A stretch of 64,000 nucleotides of DNA from Amphibalanus amphitrite (GCF_019059575.1 NW_024881859.1:1-64000); one strand, 5' to 3'; counted from the stretch's first letter, positions 1 to 15,670 are shown. Numbers and translations: made by a program. Notes: generated by a model not told the origin, from the sequence alone.

Positions 1-148
1 GAGAGAGACGGAGAGAGAGACAGAGAGAGAGACAGAGAGAGAGACAGAGAGAGAGAGACAGAGAGAGAGACAGAGAGAGACAGAGAGAGAGAGAGAGAGA
101 CAGAGAGACAGAGAGAGACAGAGAGAGACAGAGAGAGACAGAGAGAGA
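1..148. repeat. (GA)n / (CAGAGAGA)n microsatellite
   Basis: This is a purine-rich simple repeat of GAGA with regularly spaced C interruptions. It starts at the window edge, so its left boundary is unknown. It probably lies in an intron or downstream flank of the ABHD18-like gene, whose visible exons end at 2727. Confidence 0.95.
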
Positions 149-1461
149 AATTAGCCTTTTTAGAAAACGGTCGGTATAGGTATTAAGCGACAATGCACGT
201 ATTTAAAATGAACGTTAATCCTTCTGTAGTTCAACTAGCCTGTTCAACGTGTTACAATTTCCATCGCTAATGACCTCGCCTTTAGGCCATGTGACTGGAA
301 GCCGGCAGCTAAACAGCAGATATTCTAGGGGCGCGGAAACCTTGAAGATTGGCTGTGCCGCAATATCATTCCTAGCGGTTTTGATACTTTTGAACCTGGC
401 AAGATTGGCTCCATGCGCTCCGCAGATCGGCAAATTTGTAGTTAAGCAGCCCTGAAGGCACCGGCCAAGTTCCTTCGCTGGTCTCGGCCAAATAAGACAC
501 AAGGGACCAAACACAGTTTCACATGTTGGAACGTTTCTGATCTTAAGTCTAGAAACGAACGGTTAATGAGACCTGACACGCCGAATTCTGGCCTATAATG
601 GGCTCTAGAAACTGGTCACAGACCAGACGTCATTTTGGTCAGGGTCATGAAATTTTCAGGGTAGGTGCAAACTTTTAATTGCAGATGGCCTGAACTTATC
701 CTGACTCCTGACCGCATGGGCATTTATTTACTTATGGTGAGAAAAATAACTTACGGCACTGAAAGCTTCGCTGCTATCCGCCACTATTAACGCGAGTTAT
801 TCAGTGAGGAAAACCAAGGAGAGAGGTTCATTTTATCACCCCTAATAAAAAGGAGGGTTTCCATTAAAAGTAAACGGTAACATCGATAAATACATAACAT
901 CTGTATATTTCTCAATTTAAAGGTAGTGTGCCACCTTTGAAAGATTTCCCATTTTATTTTTCCTAGGATAAGAAGCTTCTGTTTTTACCTAATATCGCAA
1001 AGAAAATCAAAAATGGGCCTGGAATAGTGCCTTTTTCGCCTAAAAGTTTATCGGTTTTTCGATATGTATAACAACTGTAGTGGGCTGACCTGCAAACAGG
1101 CGTCGGCAACAATCGCGAATGCGGCGCACATGTGACAATAAGCAAAGGTCATTATAGAGTTACGACGTACGGGAATGAGTTATCAGCTGTCTAATCGTAG
1201 ACAACACAATGTCGAGCCTTAAACTGTAAGCCTGTATTGGTATTGTTTCTTTTATTTGGCTGTCGAACATTATTTATGGTTTGAAATATGATTTTATGTA
1301 AAATAATTGATATGAAAAAGCCGTCTCTTAAGTTATGACCCCATTCCACCACACGCAAGTGGCAGAAATGACAATGATCAGCTGACGCATTTTTCTTGGC
1401 CGAAGTCAGAGCGCGCGGCCCGACGCACCACCACCGCACCACAAGGTATGAGCAGAAGCCA
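149..1461. other. No gene recognised
   Basis: This AT-rich stretch has no supported coding exon on either strand. I looked here on the minus strand for the missing C-terminal exons of the ABHD18-like gene and found no matching motif. They probably lie beyond the left edge of the window. Confidence 0.6.
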
Positions 1462-1678
1462 CGCCCAAAGCCAGGGCCCCGGTAACGTGAGGTAGCCGAG
1501 TCGGGGCAGCGTGCGCTGACCCAAGCCGGGGCCGCAGCTTTGGGCGCGGTCTACCGCATCCCCGCGGGCAGCCCCGGGCTATCACATGACACCGGGAGGA
1601 CGCGCGGCCCCGGCTTGGGTCAGCGCAAGCTGCCCCGACTCGGCTAACTCACGTTACCGGGGCCCTGGCTTTGGGCGC
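1462..1678. repeat. GC-rich foldback (long inverted repeat)
   Basis: A left arm of about 74 bp (1462-1535) is repeated in inverse orientation at 1604-1678 with only a few mismatches, around a loop of about 70 bp. The phrase GCTTTGGGCGCGGTCTACCG occurs next to both arms in direct orientation. The transcript would form a long GC-rich hairpin. It resembles a foldback/MITE-type repeat. I see no clear target-site duplication. Confidence 0.85.
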
Positions 1679-2110
1679 GGTCTACCGCACCACCTAACAG
1701 GCGTGTTCGAACCCGCAGGAGATGATGATGAACGGGTTTATCGAAACTTGATTGGATGAGCATATTGGTAATAGCGATTTCAGTGTGTGCATTTATTGTT
1801 CATAGTGGTGTGAAATGTGGTTGGGGTACGACCGACAACCCGTCGGGGCGAATTTCGCACTGGGGTACTCAAAATTTGAAGAATTTAAGACGTTTCCATG
1901 AGTTTTGAAGGTATGGATAAGTTCTAAAAATCCGGTTCTCCTTATCTGGGCCATTAACTCCATACGGTCCAGGAAAGCTGGCACACTACCTTTAATATGG
2001 TGAGTTCTTTCGTAATGTTAATAAATGCTTATTAGGTAAATAATATTGTAAGTTGACCATGGCACGACATTTCCATTCTATTTTATCCCGTTCGTTCTAG
2101 CCCCTCTCGC

Positions 2111-2148
<38 letters not shown>

Positions 2149-2726
2149 ACCACCACTACCACCAGACCGGCTGAGTTGGCTGAGGCGAGGCTGGCTAAGG
2201 CGAGCGCCTCCCTCCCTTCATTCCAAACAGCGCCTGGCTGTCGTGACCTCTGGCCTCACCGCCCGAAGGCTCGCCCGCTGTCCAAGGACGCCCTGCGCGG
2301 GCCGCAGTGATAGCCTCTGCCGAGCCCCGCCTCTTTCCACCGTTCACCACGCGCTGGATTCATTCATGCCTCTGTGTTTCAGCGTCCTACCCGTTGGGTG
2401 GCACCACTGTAGTCATAGGCGACTGCAGGGAAGCCGCGGTCAGAATGCCCCAAACGGCGAATTTTGAGGTTTTCTTTTAATTTCTCCGAAACTAGCCGTC
2501 ATACATTCAAACCTTTTTCCATGATCATGGGAGGGAGCTATACGAATAAAGCGGTCACATCTTCAGGCCTACAAAGCTGAAGACGAAAAAGATATAGCCG
2601 GAAAGGCAAAACCTACGCTTAAAACCCGCGGGACCTGTACGTTCAAAATACCATACCAGGCTGAAATCCCCATCCAATCTCGATTTCGCGAATAGGACTT
2701 TTCGTCTCCCCTGAGTAGGTACTCAC
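1679..2726. other. No gene recognised; 35-bp poly-C tract at 2114-2148
   Basis: The only distinctive feature is an uninterrupted C tract at 2114-2148 followed by CCACCA repeats. GC-rich sequence at 2150-2470 shows no protein that I recognise. The region probably belongs to the intron that follows the last visible ABHD18-like exon. Confidence 0.6.
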
Positions 2727-6465
<3,739 letters not shown>

Positions 6466-6796
6466 TTCAGCTTCCTTCCATCTAATGAAATGATGCTTGG
6501 CGATCACCCCATCCGATATTCATATGTATGCTGCTTAATCTGCAAATAAAAAAAGCCTGCAAGTCAACTAAAAAAATGACAGTGAGGAAGAGATCTATGG
6601 AAAATTAAAGCAATAGGCTACCAACAATATCCACCACAGACCTCTGAATACTGAGGTCTATTATGTTTTACGGCCTTGGGTCTATGTCTATGATGTATTG
6701 ATTCACACAAAAGTTCAGAAATCATGCAACTATGAATAAATGATTAATTATTTGCATTGTAATTGCCTGTGTCAGATTCTTGTGCGCAGTTGTTGA

Positions 6797-9700
6797 AATG
6801 TCTTTCAATCTTTACAATTTGCTTCAAAAGGATCAAAATGGAACTTTGACCCCTCGGAAACCAAGCTGGGCTCAAGTGGTATTAGGGGGGTCTGCATTTA
6901 TGCCAAATCATCACTCCGGGTATCTGAAGTTGTTTTTAAGGATTCAACATTCAGAGAGCAGCTTTGGATAGAGATGCCCCTGGCTAGCTCTGACGTCCTT
7001 CTACTTGGCTGTATTTATCGAAGCCCCTCTGGTTCTGCCGAAGAAGATCTAAACAAGATTGGATCTCTATTCAAGCAGGCTACCAGCTCTAGATATACGC
7101 ATGTAATTATTGCAGGCGATTTCAATCTGCCGCAGATCAACTGGCAAGTGGGTCTTTCCTCAGCCCCTCCCTCGCACTGTTCACATGGGTTTGCCGACCT
7201 GTTGAACGATGCATTTCTCTACCAGCATGTTGACAAGCCTACCAGATTTAGGCTCGGTGAAACACCCCACACGCTTGATTTAATCTTGTCATCTGAAGAG
7301 GCCATGGTTAAGAACTTGGAATATCTGCCTGGCTTGGGGACAAGCGACCACATCATGCTCCAGTTCCAAGTGGCATGCTACTGTCCTCCCACTGAGTCTT
7401 TGGAGCGCCACCTCAGTCTCAACAAGGGTAACTTCACACTGCTCAACCAATTAATGTCTGAAGTAGAGTGGCCATCAAGTACGTCTCTAGATACGCACGC
7501 CATGTACGATTTTATCAAGGCCAAACTCTTGGAACACTCTACCACTTGCATACCCTTTACCAAGTTAAAACGGAAAAACAAGAATATCTACATTAATGAC
7601 GAAGCCATTCGGTTAAAGAAGCAAAAACGGACACTGTGGCTGCAGTACATGCAAACCAGAGACACGATCGACTATGCCCGATTCTGTCGTGCGCGCAACA
7701 AGCTCCGAACACTCACTCGGAACCTGCGGGCGAATTTCGAGAGACATCTGGCGACGAATCTACGAACGAACGCTAAAGGGTTCTGGCGGTATGCAGGCAC
7801 TCGACTACGGACCAAGACTAGAGTGGAGGACTTGAAAGCAGAGGACGGAACGATGATTCGTGGGGATCGTGATAAGGCTAACCTGCTCAATCACTTCTTC
7901 CACAGTGTGTTCACGACCGAGGACCCCGTTCTGCCGGCACCACCACCTGTTTACCCTGGACCCCCACTGACCAACATTGCAGTGTGGCCAAATTGGTTTA
8001 GCGTTAGGGGGAGGATGTATAAAAAAGTCGTATGAGGATGTCACTATTTTCAAAAAAAAAAAAACTCGTCTTCAGTGTCATTTTAGGTGCAGTTTTTACA
8101 AGTTATGTGGAAAAACTATACCTGACGTCAAGCTCTGGTGGAAGGTAAAAAAAATCCAAATATTATCATCAAAGATGTAAAAAAAAAAACATTGCAAGCG
8201 CGACAGTACGAGTATGACTGTGCGAATCGTACATTGGAACATTTTTAGTCTTTATTCCTACACTAGGTATGCTTTCACAACAAAAATGTTGTGATGATGT
8301 AATTTTAAAATTTCTGAGGATGTCATTATACTTTTCATTGGGGGTGACTTTCCCCGCAACATCACCAATTTGGCCACACTGCAACATTGATATCAGCACT
8401 GGTGCGGTCAGGGAGAAACTGCTGAACCTAAAGATAGACAGCTCTCAGGGACCGGACGGACTGCATCCTCGCATCCTGCGGGAAACGGCACTGGTTATGG
8501 CAGAACCATGGGCGCGTCTCTTCCGTTCTTCATTGAACAACTCCACCTTACCAAGCGACTGGCGCAGGGATGAGATCGTCCCCATCTTTAAGAAGGGAGT
8601 GAAGGACAGCCCTGCAAACTACCGACCAGTGACAATGACGGCCGTGCCATGCAAGGTCCTTGAATCATTGGTTCGTGACCAGATGATGATGTTCCTCATC
8701 GATACTGATCAGCTGAGCAACCTGCAACATGGCTTCAGACAGAAGAGGTCGTGTTCTACGCAGCTTCTTGAAACTGTTGAAGATTGGACCCGTGCACTGG
8801 AGGAAGGAGACCCGGTCGATGCCCTGTACTTGGACTTTAGTAAGGCGTTCAATTCGGTACCCCACCAGCGCCTACTGTTGAAGCTCCAATCTTGTGGTAT
8901 TGGGGGTCGCCTACTCGAATGGATCAGGGCATTCCTGACTGACCGACAGCAGCGCGTGACAATTAATGGTACAAAGTCGGACTGGGTTTCAGTTACCAGC
9001 GGCGTACCACAGGGGACGGTTCTAGGTCCCTTGTTGTTCCTGGTCTTTGTTAATGACTTGCCGGCCTGTGTCTCATCAGGGCTTAAGCTATTCGCAGACG
9101 ACACAAAACTCTATAGAAGTGTCGGTCAGGCTGCGGATACTGTAACCTTGCAGAGAGACCTCGACGCTCTGCTGAGATGGTCCGAAAACTGGCAACTTCC
9201 CTTCAACCAGTCGAAGTGCAAGTCCCTGCACCTGGGTCTTCGAAACGCCAATCATATATACCACATGGGAGACACCCAGTTAGAACAGACTTTGGTGGAA
9301 AAGGACCTGGGGGTCAAGATAGACAACCAGCTCAAGTTTCGGGAACAGGCCGCCGCTGTCATAGCCAGAGCGTCGCACATCCTGACTGTCATCCGACGAT
9401 CTTTCGGAGTCATTGACGAGATTACACTTCCAATGCTCTACCGGACCATGGTTCGCCCCACCTTGATTACGCCAATGTGGTGTGGGGACCTTTCAACCGA
9501 GAAGATCAGAAGCGCATTGAGCGTGTACAGCGGAGAGCCACGAGACTGGTTGCCAGCATCCGCCACTTGCCATACGAGGAGACTTCGGAGCCTGGACTTG
9601 CCATCGCTCTACTATCGGCGCCGACGGGGCGACATGATATCGGTCTACCAGGTGCTTCGACGGGGAGTGGATGTTGACCCATCCCAATTCTTTACCGCGG

Positions 9701-9912
9701 CGACAACGACCAGAACTCGAGGACACGAGTGGAAACTGTCCAAACCAAGAGCTGTCTCCAGGGTGCGGCGGAACGCCTTCAGCATACGAGTACTGAACGA
9801 CTGGAACTCTCTGCCCCCTGCTGTGGTCGATGCGCCCTCTGTCAACAGCTTCAAGGCCAGGCTTGACAAACACTGGGCTCACGCCAAGTACACCTTACAC
9901 TTCAACGACTGA
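6797..9912 (+). pseudogene. LINE ORF2 fragment: endonuclease and reverse transcriptase, split by a MITE
   Basis: The frame before the MITE contains endonuclease motifs GVCIYAKSSL, LGCIYRSPSG, AGDFNLPQINW and TSDH. The frame after it contains reverse transcriptase motifs GPDGLHPRIL, YLDFSKAFNSVPH, SGVPQGTVLGPLLF and FADDTKLY, ending at 9912. The insert plus duplication is 410 bp, exactly the offset between the two reading frames, so the MITE is the only interruption seen. The Asp-Asp catalytic pair is present. Loss of the N-terminal endonuclease and the insertion make this copy inactive. Confidence 0.9.
7980..8381. mobile_element. hAT-type MITE, copy 2 (nested in LINE)
   Basis: The 402-bp element has the same CAGTGTGGCCAAATTGG inverted ends as copy 1. 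It is flanked by a perfect 8-bp duplication CAACATTG (7972-7979 and 8382-8389). It differs from copy 1 mainly by A-tract length and a few substitutions, so both copies moved recently. It is non-coding. Confidence 0.95.
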
Positions 9913-10030
9913 TGCAGTGACACACTGACACATAGCTCGTCACGTCCGGATCCAAGAGGCCGGCCCGAAAGGCCTTCCTAAATTCCGCATACTATAAGTA
10001 TAAGTAAGTAAGTATAAGTATAAATAAAAG

Positions 10031-10507
10031 CACTCACGATTATTTAACAATGAATATATGCATGACAGTCACCATCATACAGTATACAAAATCGGAGTTG
10101 ATAATTACATTACAAGGAAGGCCGAAAATATTTTAGTAATTTACAAACCGCAGAATACTTCTAAAATTTGGTAGCACTTAGAAAGACAAAGAATACGCAG
10201 CAGACTCGATATTACGTGTTCACTTGTAGTAAAATTGTACGTTAGTGTCTGCTTTTAGTAAACGTCGACTAATCGTTGCTGCCTATACTGTAAAGGCCGC
10301 TCACCAAGAACATATTACGAACACTATTTTTACAATTGAAAACAATGCGAGTTGTGAAAGTGATTGTGATTGCAATTTACAACCTAAAGCAATCACTCCA
10401 GTTTTGTCACCTATTTTAACAACGGAGTAATTAACAGTGGCCTGCAGTGGCCTTAATTTTGGCTCGAGAGTTAAGTAGTTAACAAAACACCTGTCATTGG
10501 AATGAGG
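10031..10507. other. No gene recognised
   Basis: This AT-rich sequence follows the LINE tail. I see no exon, RNA gene or clear repeat. Confidence 0.5.
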
Positions 10508-10640
10508 TGAGTCATAGGCGTAGGAACCGGGGGGGCCAGGTGGGCAAGTGCCCACCCACTTTTTGAGGTGGGGGGGCCAACCATGTGTTTTGGCCCCCCC
10601 ACTTTTTACTCAAGGCCCTCCCGTCTCGAGTTGAGAGGAC
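10508..10640. repeat. G/C-tract hairpin repeat (copy 1 of 2)
   Basis: The sequence begins CATAGGCGTAGGAACC and alternates G tracts and C tracts, with GGGCAAGTGCCC palindromes and repeated CCCACTTTTT. A related start, CATAGGCGGCGGAAC, followed by a G/C hairpin occurs at about 41306, so this is a dispersed family. Boundaries are approximate. Confidence 0.6.
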
Positions 10641-10699
10641 GTCGTCACCTTCCAGAATAAACAAACTCGGTAAAAATAAGTTCCACGAATCCCCTCGAA

Positions 10700-12000
10700 C
10701 GGACTCCAAGGGACCCTAGTGGGTCCAAGGAGGCCCTCTATCCATACTTGTCAGCGGAAGTCTCTGAGACTTATGGCCTGAGGGGCCCTAGTGGATCTGA
10801 GGAGGCCCCAATATCCACACTGGTCTGGGGAGGCCCCTGACAATGGCAGTCTGGGAGGCCCCCTAGTCCCTACCCTCACTAGTCAGAGGAGGCCCCTCCA
10901 ACCTCAATAGTCAGAAAGAGGCCCCTGAGACTGATGGTCTGGGAGGCCCCTCCATCTACACTGTAGTCAGAGGAGGCCCCTGAGACTGATGGTCTGAGAG
11001 GCCCTTATAATCACACCAGGCAGAGGAAGCCCATGAGACTGATAAACTGAGAGGCCCTTCTATTCATACTGACCACAGGAGGCCCCTGAGGCTTGTGGTC
11101 TGGGAGGTCCCTCTATCCACACTAGTCAGAAGAGTCACCTGAGACTGATGGCTTGTGAAGCTCTTATATTCACACTATAGGCAGAGGAGGCCCCTGAGAC
11201 TGATGGTCTGAGAGGCCCTCATATTCACACCAGGCAGAAGAGGCCCCTGAGACTGATTGGCTGTGAGGCCCTTCTGTTCATACTGGCCACAGGAGGCCCC
11301 TGAAACTGGTGGTCTGGGAGGGCCCTCTATCCACACTAGTCAGAAGAGGCCCTGAGACTGATGGTCAGAGAGGCTCTTATATTCATATGGGCCACAGGAG
11401 GCCCCTGAGACTGGTGGTCATAGAGGTCCTATAGTGAATCTGAGGAGGCCCCTCTATCCACACTGTTCTAAGGAGGCCCCCGAGACTGATGGTCTGAGAG
11501 GCCCTTTTATTTACACTGGCCACAAAAGCCCCCTGAGATTAATGGTCTGAGAGGCTTCTATTTATACTAACCAGTGGAGGCCCCTGGAATTGATGGTCTA
11601 ACAGGCCCTTATATTTATACTAGCCAGAGGAGGCCCATGAGACTGATGGTCTGAGAGACCCTTCTATTCATACTGGCCAGAGGAGGCACCTGAGACTGGT
11701 GGTTTGAGAGGCCCTACTATTCATAATCGGCAGAGAAGGTCCTTGAAATTGAGGGTCTGAGGGCCCCTCCTATTCATAAGTAGCCAAGAGACGACCCTGA
11801 AATTAATGATCTGAGAGGCTCTTCTGTTTATACTAGCCAGAGCAAGCCGCTGAGATTGGTGATCTGAGAGGCCCTTCTATCAATAATTGCCAAAGGAGGC
11901 CCCTGAGACTGATAGTGGCCAGAATAGGCCTCCGAGACTGATGGTCTGAGAGGCCCTTCTATTCAAACTAGGCAGAGGAGGCGCCTGAGAATAATAGCCC
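10700..12000. repeat. Minisatellite, ~53-bp unit, ~24 degenerate copies
   Basis: The repeated core is GAGGCCCCTGAGACTGATGG, then TCTGAGAGGCCC and TTCTATTCATACTGGCCAGA. Unit length stays close to 53 bp while individual copies diverge noticeably and unevenly. No open frame runs through it. The array ends near 12000 where a different short repeat begins. Confidence 0.9.
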
Positions 12001-12009
12001 GAAGAGCCA

Positions 12010-12760
12010 TGTGGCGGCAACTGGCCGTTGAAAAAACTAGGGCCATATTTCGGCTTGTTAGGGCCCCACAGAGCTTATGAGAGCACCTCAAGGGCTCCTA
12101 AGTAGACACGCTTATCTCCGTAAGGGTGCCACGCCGGCTTCTGAAGGCTCCTTGTAGGCATCTAAGGGCCCTTTCCGGCCTCTAACGGCTCCACCCGCCC
12201 GTGATGGCTTCACACCAGTGTTTATGAGCGCCACACACCGGCGCCTTTGAGGGTCATACCAGTGTCTCTTAAGCTCTTAAGACCCTATATCGGTGGCTCT
12301 GGGGGCCCCACACCGGCGCCTCTATGGGCCACACACCTATGCATCTCAAGGCTCTATAGGTGCATCAGAAGGACCCACACCGACACCTCTGAGGGCCCCA
12401 CACCAGTACCTATCTCTGAGCTCTGAAGGCCCCACACCGGTGACTCTGAGGACTCGCCGGCGCCTGAGAGCACCATGTTGATGTTTAACGGCTTCAAAGG
12501 CCACTGAAGGCACCACACAAGCTCTCACTGAGCTCTTATGTCCCATACCGGCGTCCCTGAGGGTCCACATCTGTCGGGCACCCATCGGCGACTCTGGAGG
12601 TCCCACACTGACACTGTCGACTCCGAGGGCCCCACCTGCGTCTGAGAGCGTCATGCGGTCTCTAAGAACCACACAGGGCTTCTGAAGGCGCCTGGAAAGC
12701 TCTATCGCTTTAGCTCTGATAAGTCTCATGCCGCCTTCTGCATATAAGAGTCTAACGCCG
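12010..12760. repeat. Degenerate GC-rich tandem array (~24-30-bp period)
   Basis: The recurrent wording is CCTCTGAGGGCCCCACACCGG with variable spacing. The repeats are old and irregular compared with the adjacent 53-bp array. No gene is supported within it. Confidence 0.75.
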
Positions 12761-12769
12761 TCGCTTAGG

Positions 12770-14040
12770 TGATAAGGGCGCCTACATGCGAAAGAGAGTT
12801 GATAATTGATATGAATTCATAGGAAAAGGGGCGCCCGCCTGTATGCAAGAGAAGGGCGCCTGCCAGGGTCGTCGCCATGGATTTTTGACTGGGGGATGGG
12901 GGACATATCGGCAGACCTAAAAGTTAAAACCCAAAAGTAGGTATTGTCGCCGCACTCTTAGCCCAATACACTATCCGTGTTAAAGGTCGTACAAGCCGGA
13001 TTTTTTACAGTACACATTTGAAGTCCGATTCAATTTGACACAATTAGGGGCAAAGCCGCTGCTCTTCTTTTAGGGTGTACCAATTGTTGACGCATGCCAC
13101 CAATCTGAATCTGATACATAATGCATTCATGCCCGTGTAGAAGGAGGGGAGATATTACAGCCACAATCTCTCTTTTTGACTGCTGTAGGAATCAGCGGCG
13201 CGAAGCGTCGCGAAAAATGGCAAAAACATTTGTCAAAATACAGCCCTAAAACACAGACTTTGCAAGCCTTGTAGCATGTAAGAGGTCAGAACACCTAAGG
13301 TCGTGTCACCGAGTCAAGCAGCCTCTAAGTTTTGTGGTCCTGCATCAACCGTGCAGCTTGTTTCTTAGAAGTTGGAAATTTAGTGTAAGTCTGCACGACT
13401 GCGGGGTTGAAGCCGGAGACGGTCGGAGTTGACTATTTTGCAAATAGTCATTTTTAAGCATCCTCAGGTGTTTATTTTGGGGGGATTTGCTCCTCGGATT
13501 CCTCAACCGGGAGGACGCGTCTCCCTGTCCCTCCGTTTTCGACGCCCATGGCGCCTGCGATGCCCATACAGCCGCCTGTGATGCTCATAGGGGTGTCTGA
13601 TTGCGAAAGACGGTATAATGATGCCGACTGGGGTGTCGACATGCAATTGAGGGGCGACTATCAATGCCATAGCGGCTCCTCCGTACTAAAGACGGGGGTC
13701 TGCATGCCAAAGAGGAGCGGCTCTGAGGCAGTAAGGGCACCTACATGCAATAGAGGGGCGCCTCCGAGGCCTACATATATGGGCGTCCACATGCAGTAGA
13801 GGGGCGCCTATCAATGCCATAGGGGTGCATTCATACGAAACAGGGGCGCCGGCATGGCAAAGAGAGGCGCCTCCAATGTCAATAAAAGAGTGGCGCCTAA
13901 GACAAGGGCACATTTTATGCAACAAGGGGCGCCTGTTGGTCATATAGGGATGTCTCCGATGATGACTATAGGGTGCTTATATGCCAAAGAGGGCGCCTAT
14001 GGAGCTAGGGGAGCCTGGGAAACGAGGAAGACAATTTGTG
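12770..14040. repeat. Degenerate GGGCGCC-containing array, interrupted
   Basis: Units of about 30 bp built on AGGGGCGCCTACATGCAATA occur at 12770-12870 and again at 13540-14040. The sequence between them (about 12870-13540) shows no repeat or gene that I recognise. Short reading frames across the array are not convincing proteins. Confidence 0.7.
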
Positions 14041-14148
14041 TAAGGGTTTTCAGGGGTCATGCGCCGTTTGCGACAAATAGATTCTAAAAAAATAGGAGAG
14101 GGAAGTAACTTTTAAAAATAGTGCGGACTTTCCGCGCTGTTCGCTTAA

Positions 14149-15339
14149 CCCGGCAGGTGGTGGGCCTACCAGCCACCTTCCGCGCGGTGGGGGGGGGGGG
14201 GCACTTTTTTGCCCCCCCCCGTATCTCCGAAACTACTGGACGGATCCGGAAAATTCAAACGGCGTTCGATAGCCCTGTCAAATTTGTGGAGGGAAACCAA
14301 ATTTCATTGACCTCGGGGTCACCGATGACGTCACAGGTCAGGTCAAAGATAAAATGTTTCACCGTTCACGGGGCTTCTAGGGAAAGCGCTATAACACCGA
14401 GTAAAACGCATTTTGTCGAAAATCAGCGATAAGGCGTCAGTTGTCAAGTACATATGTTGCTATTAGAGGTCACTGGTCATACCAGGTCAGGTCACAGGTC
14501 AGGTCACCAAAGGTCACCAAGGGTCACCACATGAGCCCAACTTTACTAAGGTTATGTGATGCATGTTTTATGGCCAGTTTTTCATTTCCAACTCAATGGT
14601 GTTGGTTATAAGACCATCAGGTACGGTTGAGGTCACTTTCTGGTGGAGGTCAGGTCAAGGTCAGGTCAAAAAAGGTCAAATTTCAAAGTTGATATTTTTG
14701 CATAAAATGGGTATCGATTCGATGCAGCTCGTCACGGGGAGTCTAATGGTGGTCTTTGTTTTGCGCTACGAGGTCTGGAATTTGTAAAAATTGAGTTTGA
14801 AAATTCGACGTCATCAATTTTGAACAGTTTGTTAGCTATAACTTGGCCAAAAAAAGAGGTATCGATCTCAAATTTGGTATGTAGATAGAAGGCGGTAGGG
14901 ACTATCGCATATATTCCGGTTTTTTCGAAATTCAAAAAACTTTTTGGATTTTTTGGCTATTATATTCAAAAAATCTATTTTTTGATTTTTGGGGGTCAAA
15001 ATCCAAAAAATTCGAAAAACTGAAATAGCAGTTTTGTAGCCCTTTTGATTCCACACCTTTTTTGTCAAAAACATTTTTCTGTATCTCTAAAGCTGTAGGC
15101 CTGACAGCTCTTCCCGCGAAACCTTTTTTTGGGTCGAAAATGGCAAAAATGACGTCACTCTGACGTCATTAGCGGCCAACCTATCATAGCCTTTGGTAAA
15201 ATTTTTGGTCACCATGTGCGCTAGCTGCTCCCGGGAGGGTACTGAAAGTTTGGTGACGATCGGCGCAGCGGTTCTCGAGATATATCGAAAAAACTAAAGG
15301 GGGGGGGCAAAAAAATGCCCCCCCCCACCGCCTGGAAGG
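14149..15339. mobile_element. TTAA-bounded non-autonomous element A
   Basis: TTAA at 14145-14148 and 15340-15343 brackets a 1191-bp element with ends CCCGGCAGG and CCTGGAAGG. Each end carries a G-tract/C-tract hairpin with matching T/A-rich cores. The interior has clustered AGGTCA motifs (14466-14530 and 14640-14680) and several TGACGTCA palindromes. There is no transposase. TTAA targets and CCC ends suggest piggyBac-type mobilisation. A nearly identical copy lies at 26924-28116. Confidence 0.8.
14466..14530 (+). promoter_or_regulatory. AGGTCA half-site cluster in element A
   Basis: The tract holds six or more AGGTCA-type half-sites, including a DR1 arrangement (AGGTCACAGGTCA) and DR4 arrangements (AGGTCACCAAAGGTCA). 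A TCAAGGTCA extended half-site, the SF-1/FTZ-F1/ERR type, lies slightly downstream near 14650. These match known nuclear-receptor binding words. Function in this genome is inference. Confidence 0.4.
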
Positions 15340-15343
15340 TTAA

Positions 15344-15670
15344 GCGGTTACGCCCCTGGCCCCTGGGTAGGTACTATTGGTCTCAAGATAAGGGTCCAGG
15401 CGGCCTGTAGGTTTGATGCGGTGAATACCCTCACCCTCGCCACAGCTGGAGTGGGGGTAGGGGAGGGGGTGCGTTCGGTCCGAGTCTGACAGCGGGGTCG
15501 CTCGCCGCAGTGTGGTGTCCAGCGGTGCAGTCGGAACCAGGCGGAATTATGCCGGCGGCGGTAACCGGTCAAAGGGCCTGGCTCAGTCGCGTCTCAAGAC
15601 GAGTTACCGAGCAGGGTGTCAGCGATAGATGGGAGGGGGTGTGGTCAGGGCGCTGTTTGATCACCAAATC
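15344..15670. other. No gene; contains a segment repeated inverted at 29492-29592
   Basis: About 100 bp at 15368-15470, including TACTATTGGTCTCAAGATAA, recurs in reverse orientation at 29492-29592 with high identity. The remainder shows no recognisable gene. Confidence 0.65.

Larger units (their letters stand above)
6797..10030 (+). mobile_element. CR1-like non-LTR retrotransposon (LINE), 5'-truncated
   Basis: The element has the C-terminal half of an apurinic-like endonuclease domain, a reverse transcriptase, and a 3' tail of TAAGTA-type short repeats at about 9993-10030. The endonuclease lacks its N-terminal part, so the copy is 5'-truncated near 6797-6840, as is common for LINEs. A hAT-type MITE splits it at 7980-8381. 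The clade (CR1 rather than L2) is inferred from motif wording only. Confidence 0.9.

Noticed and set aside
1..2726. C-terminal exons of the ABHD18-like gene
   Set aside because: I scanned the minus strand for the family's C-terminal motifs and found none, so they are assumed to lie outside the window.
10700..14040. CRISPR-like array
   Set aside because: Units are contiguous and degenerate without unique spacers, and the genome is eukaryotic, so these are minisatellites.
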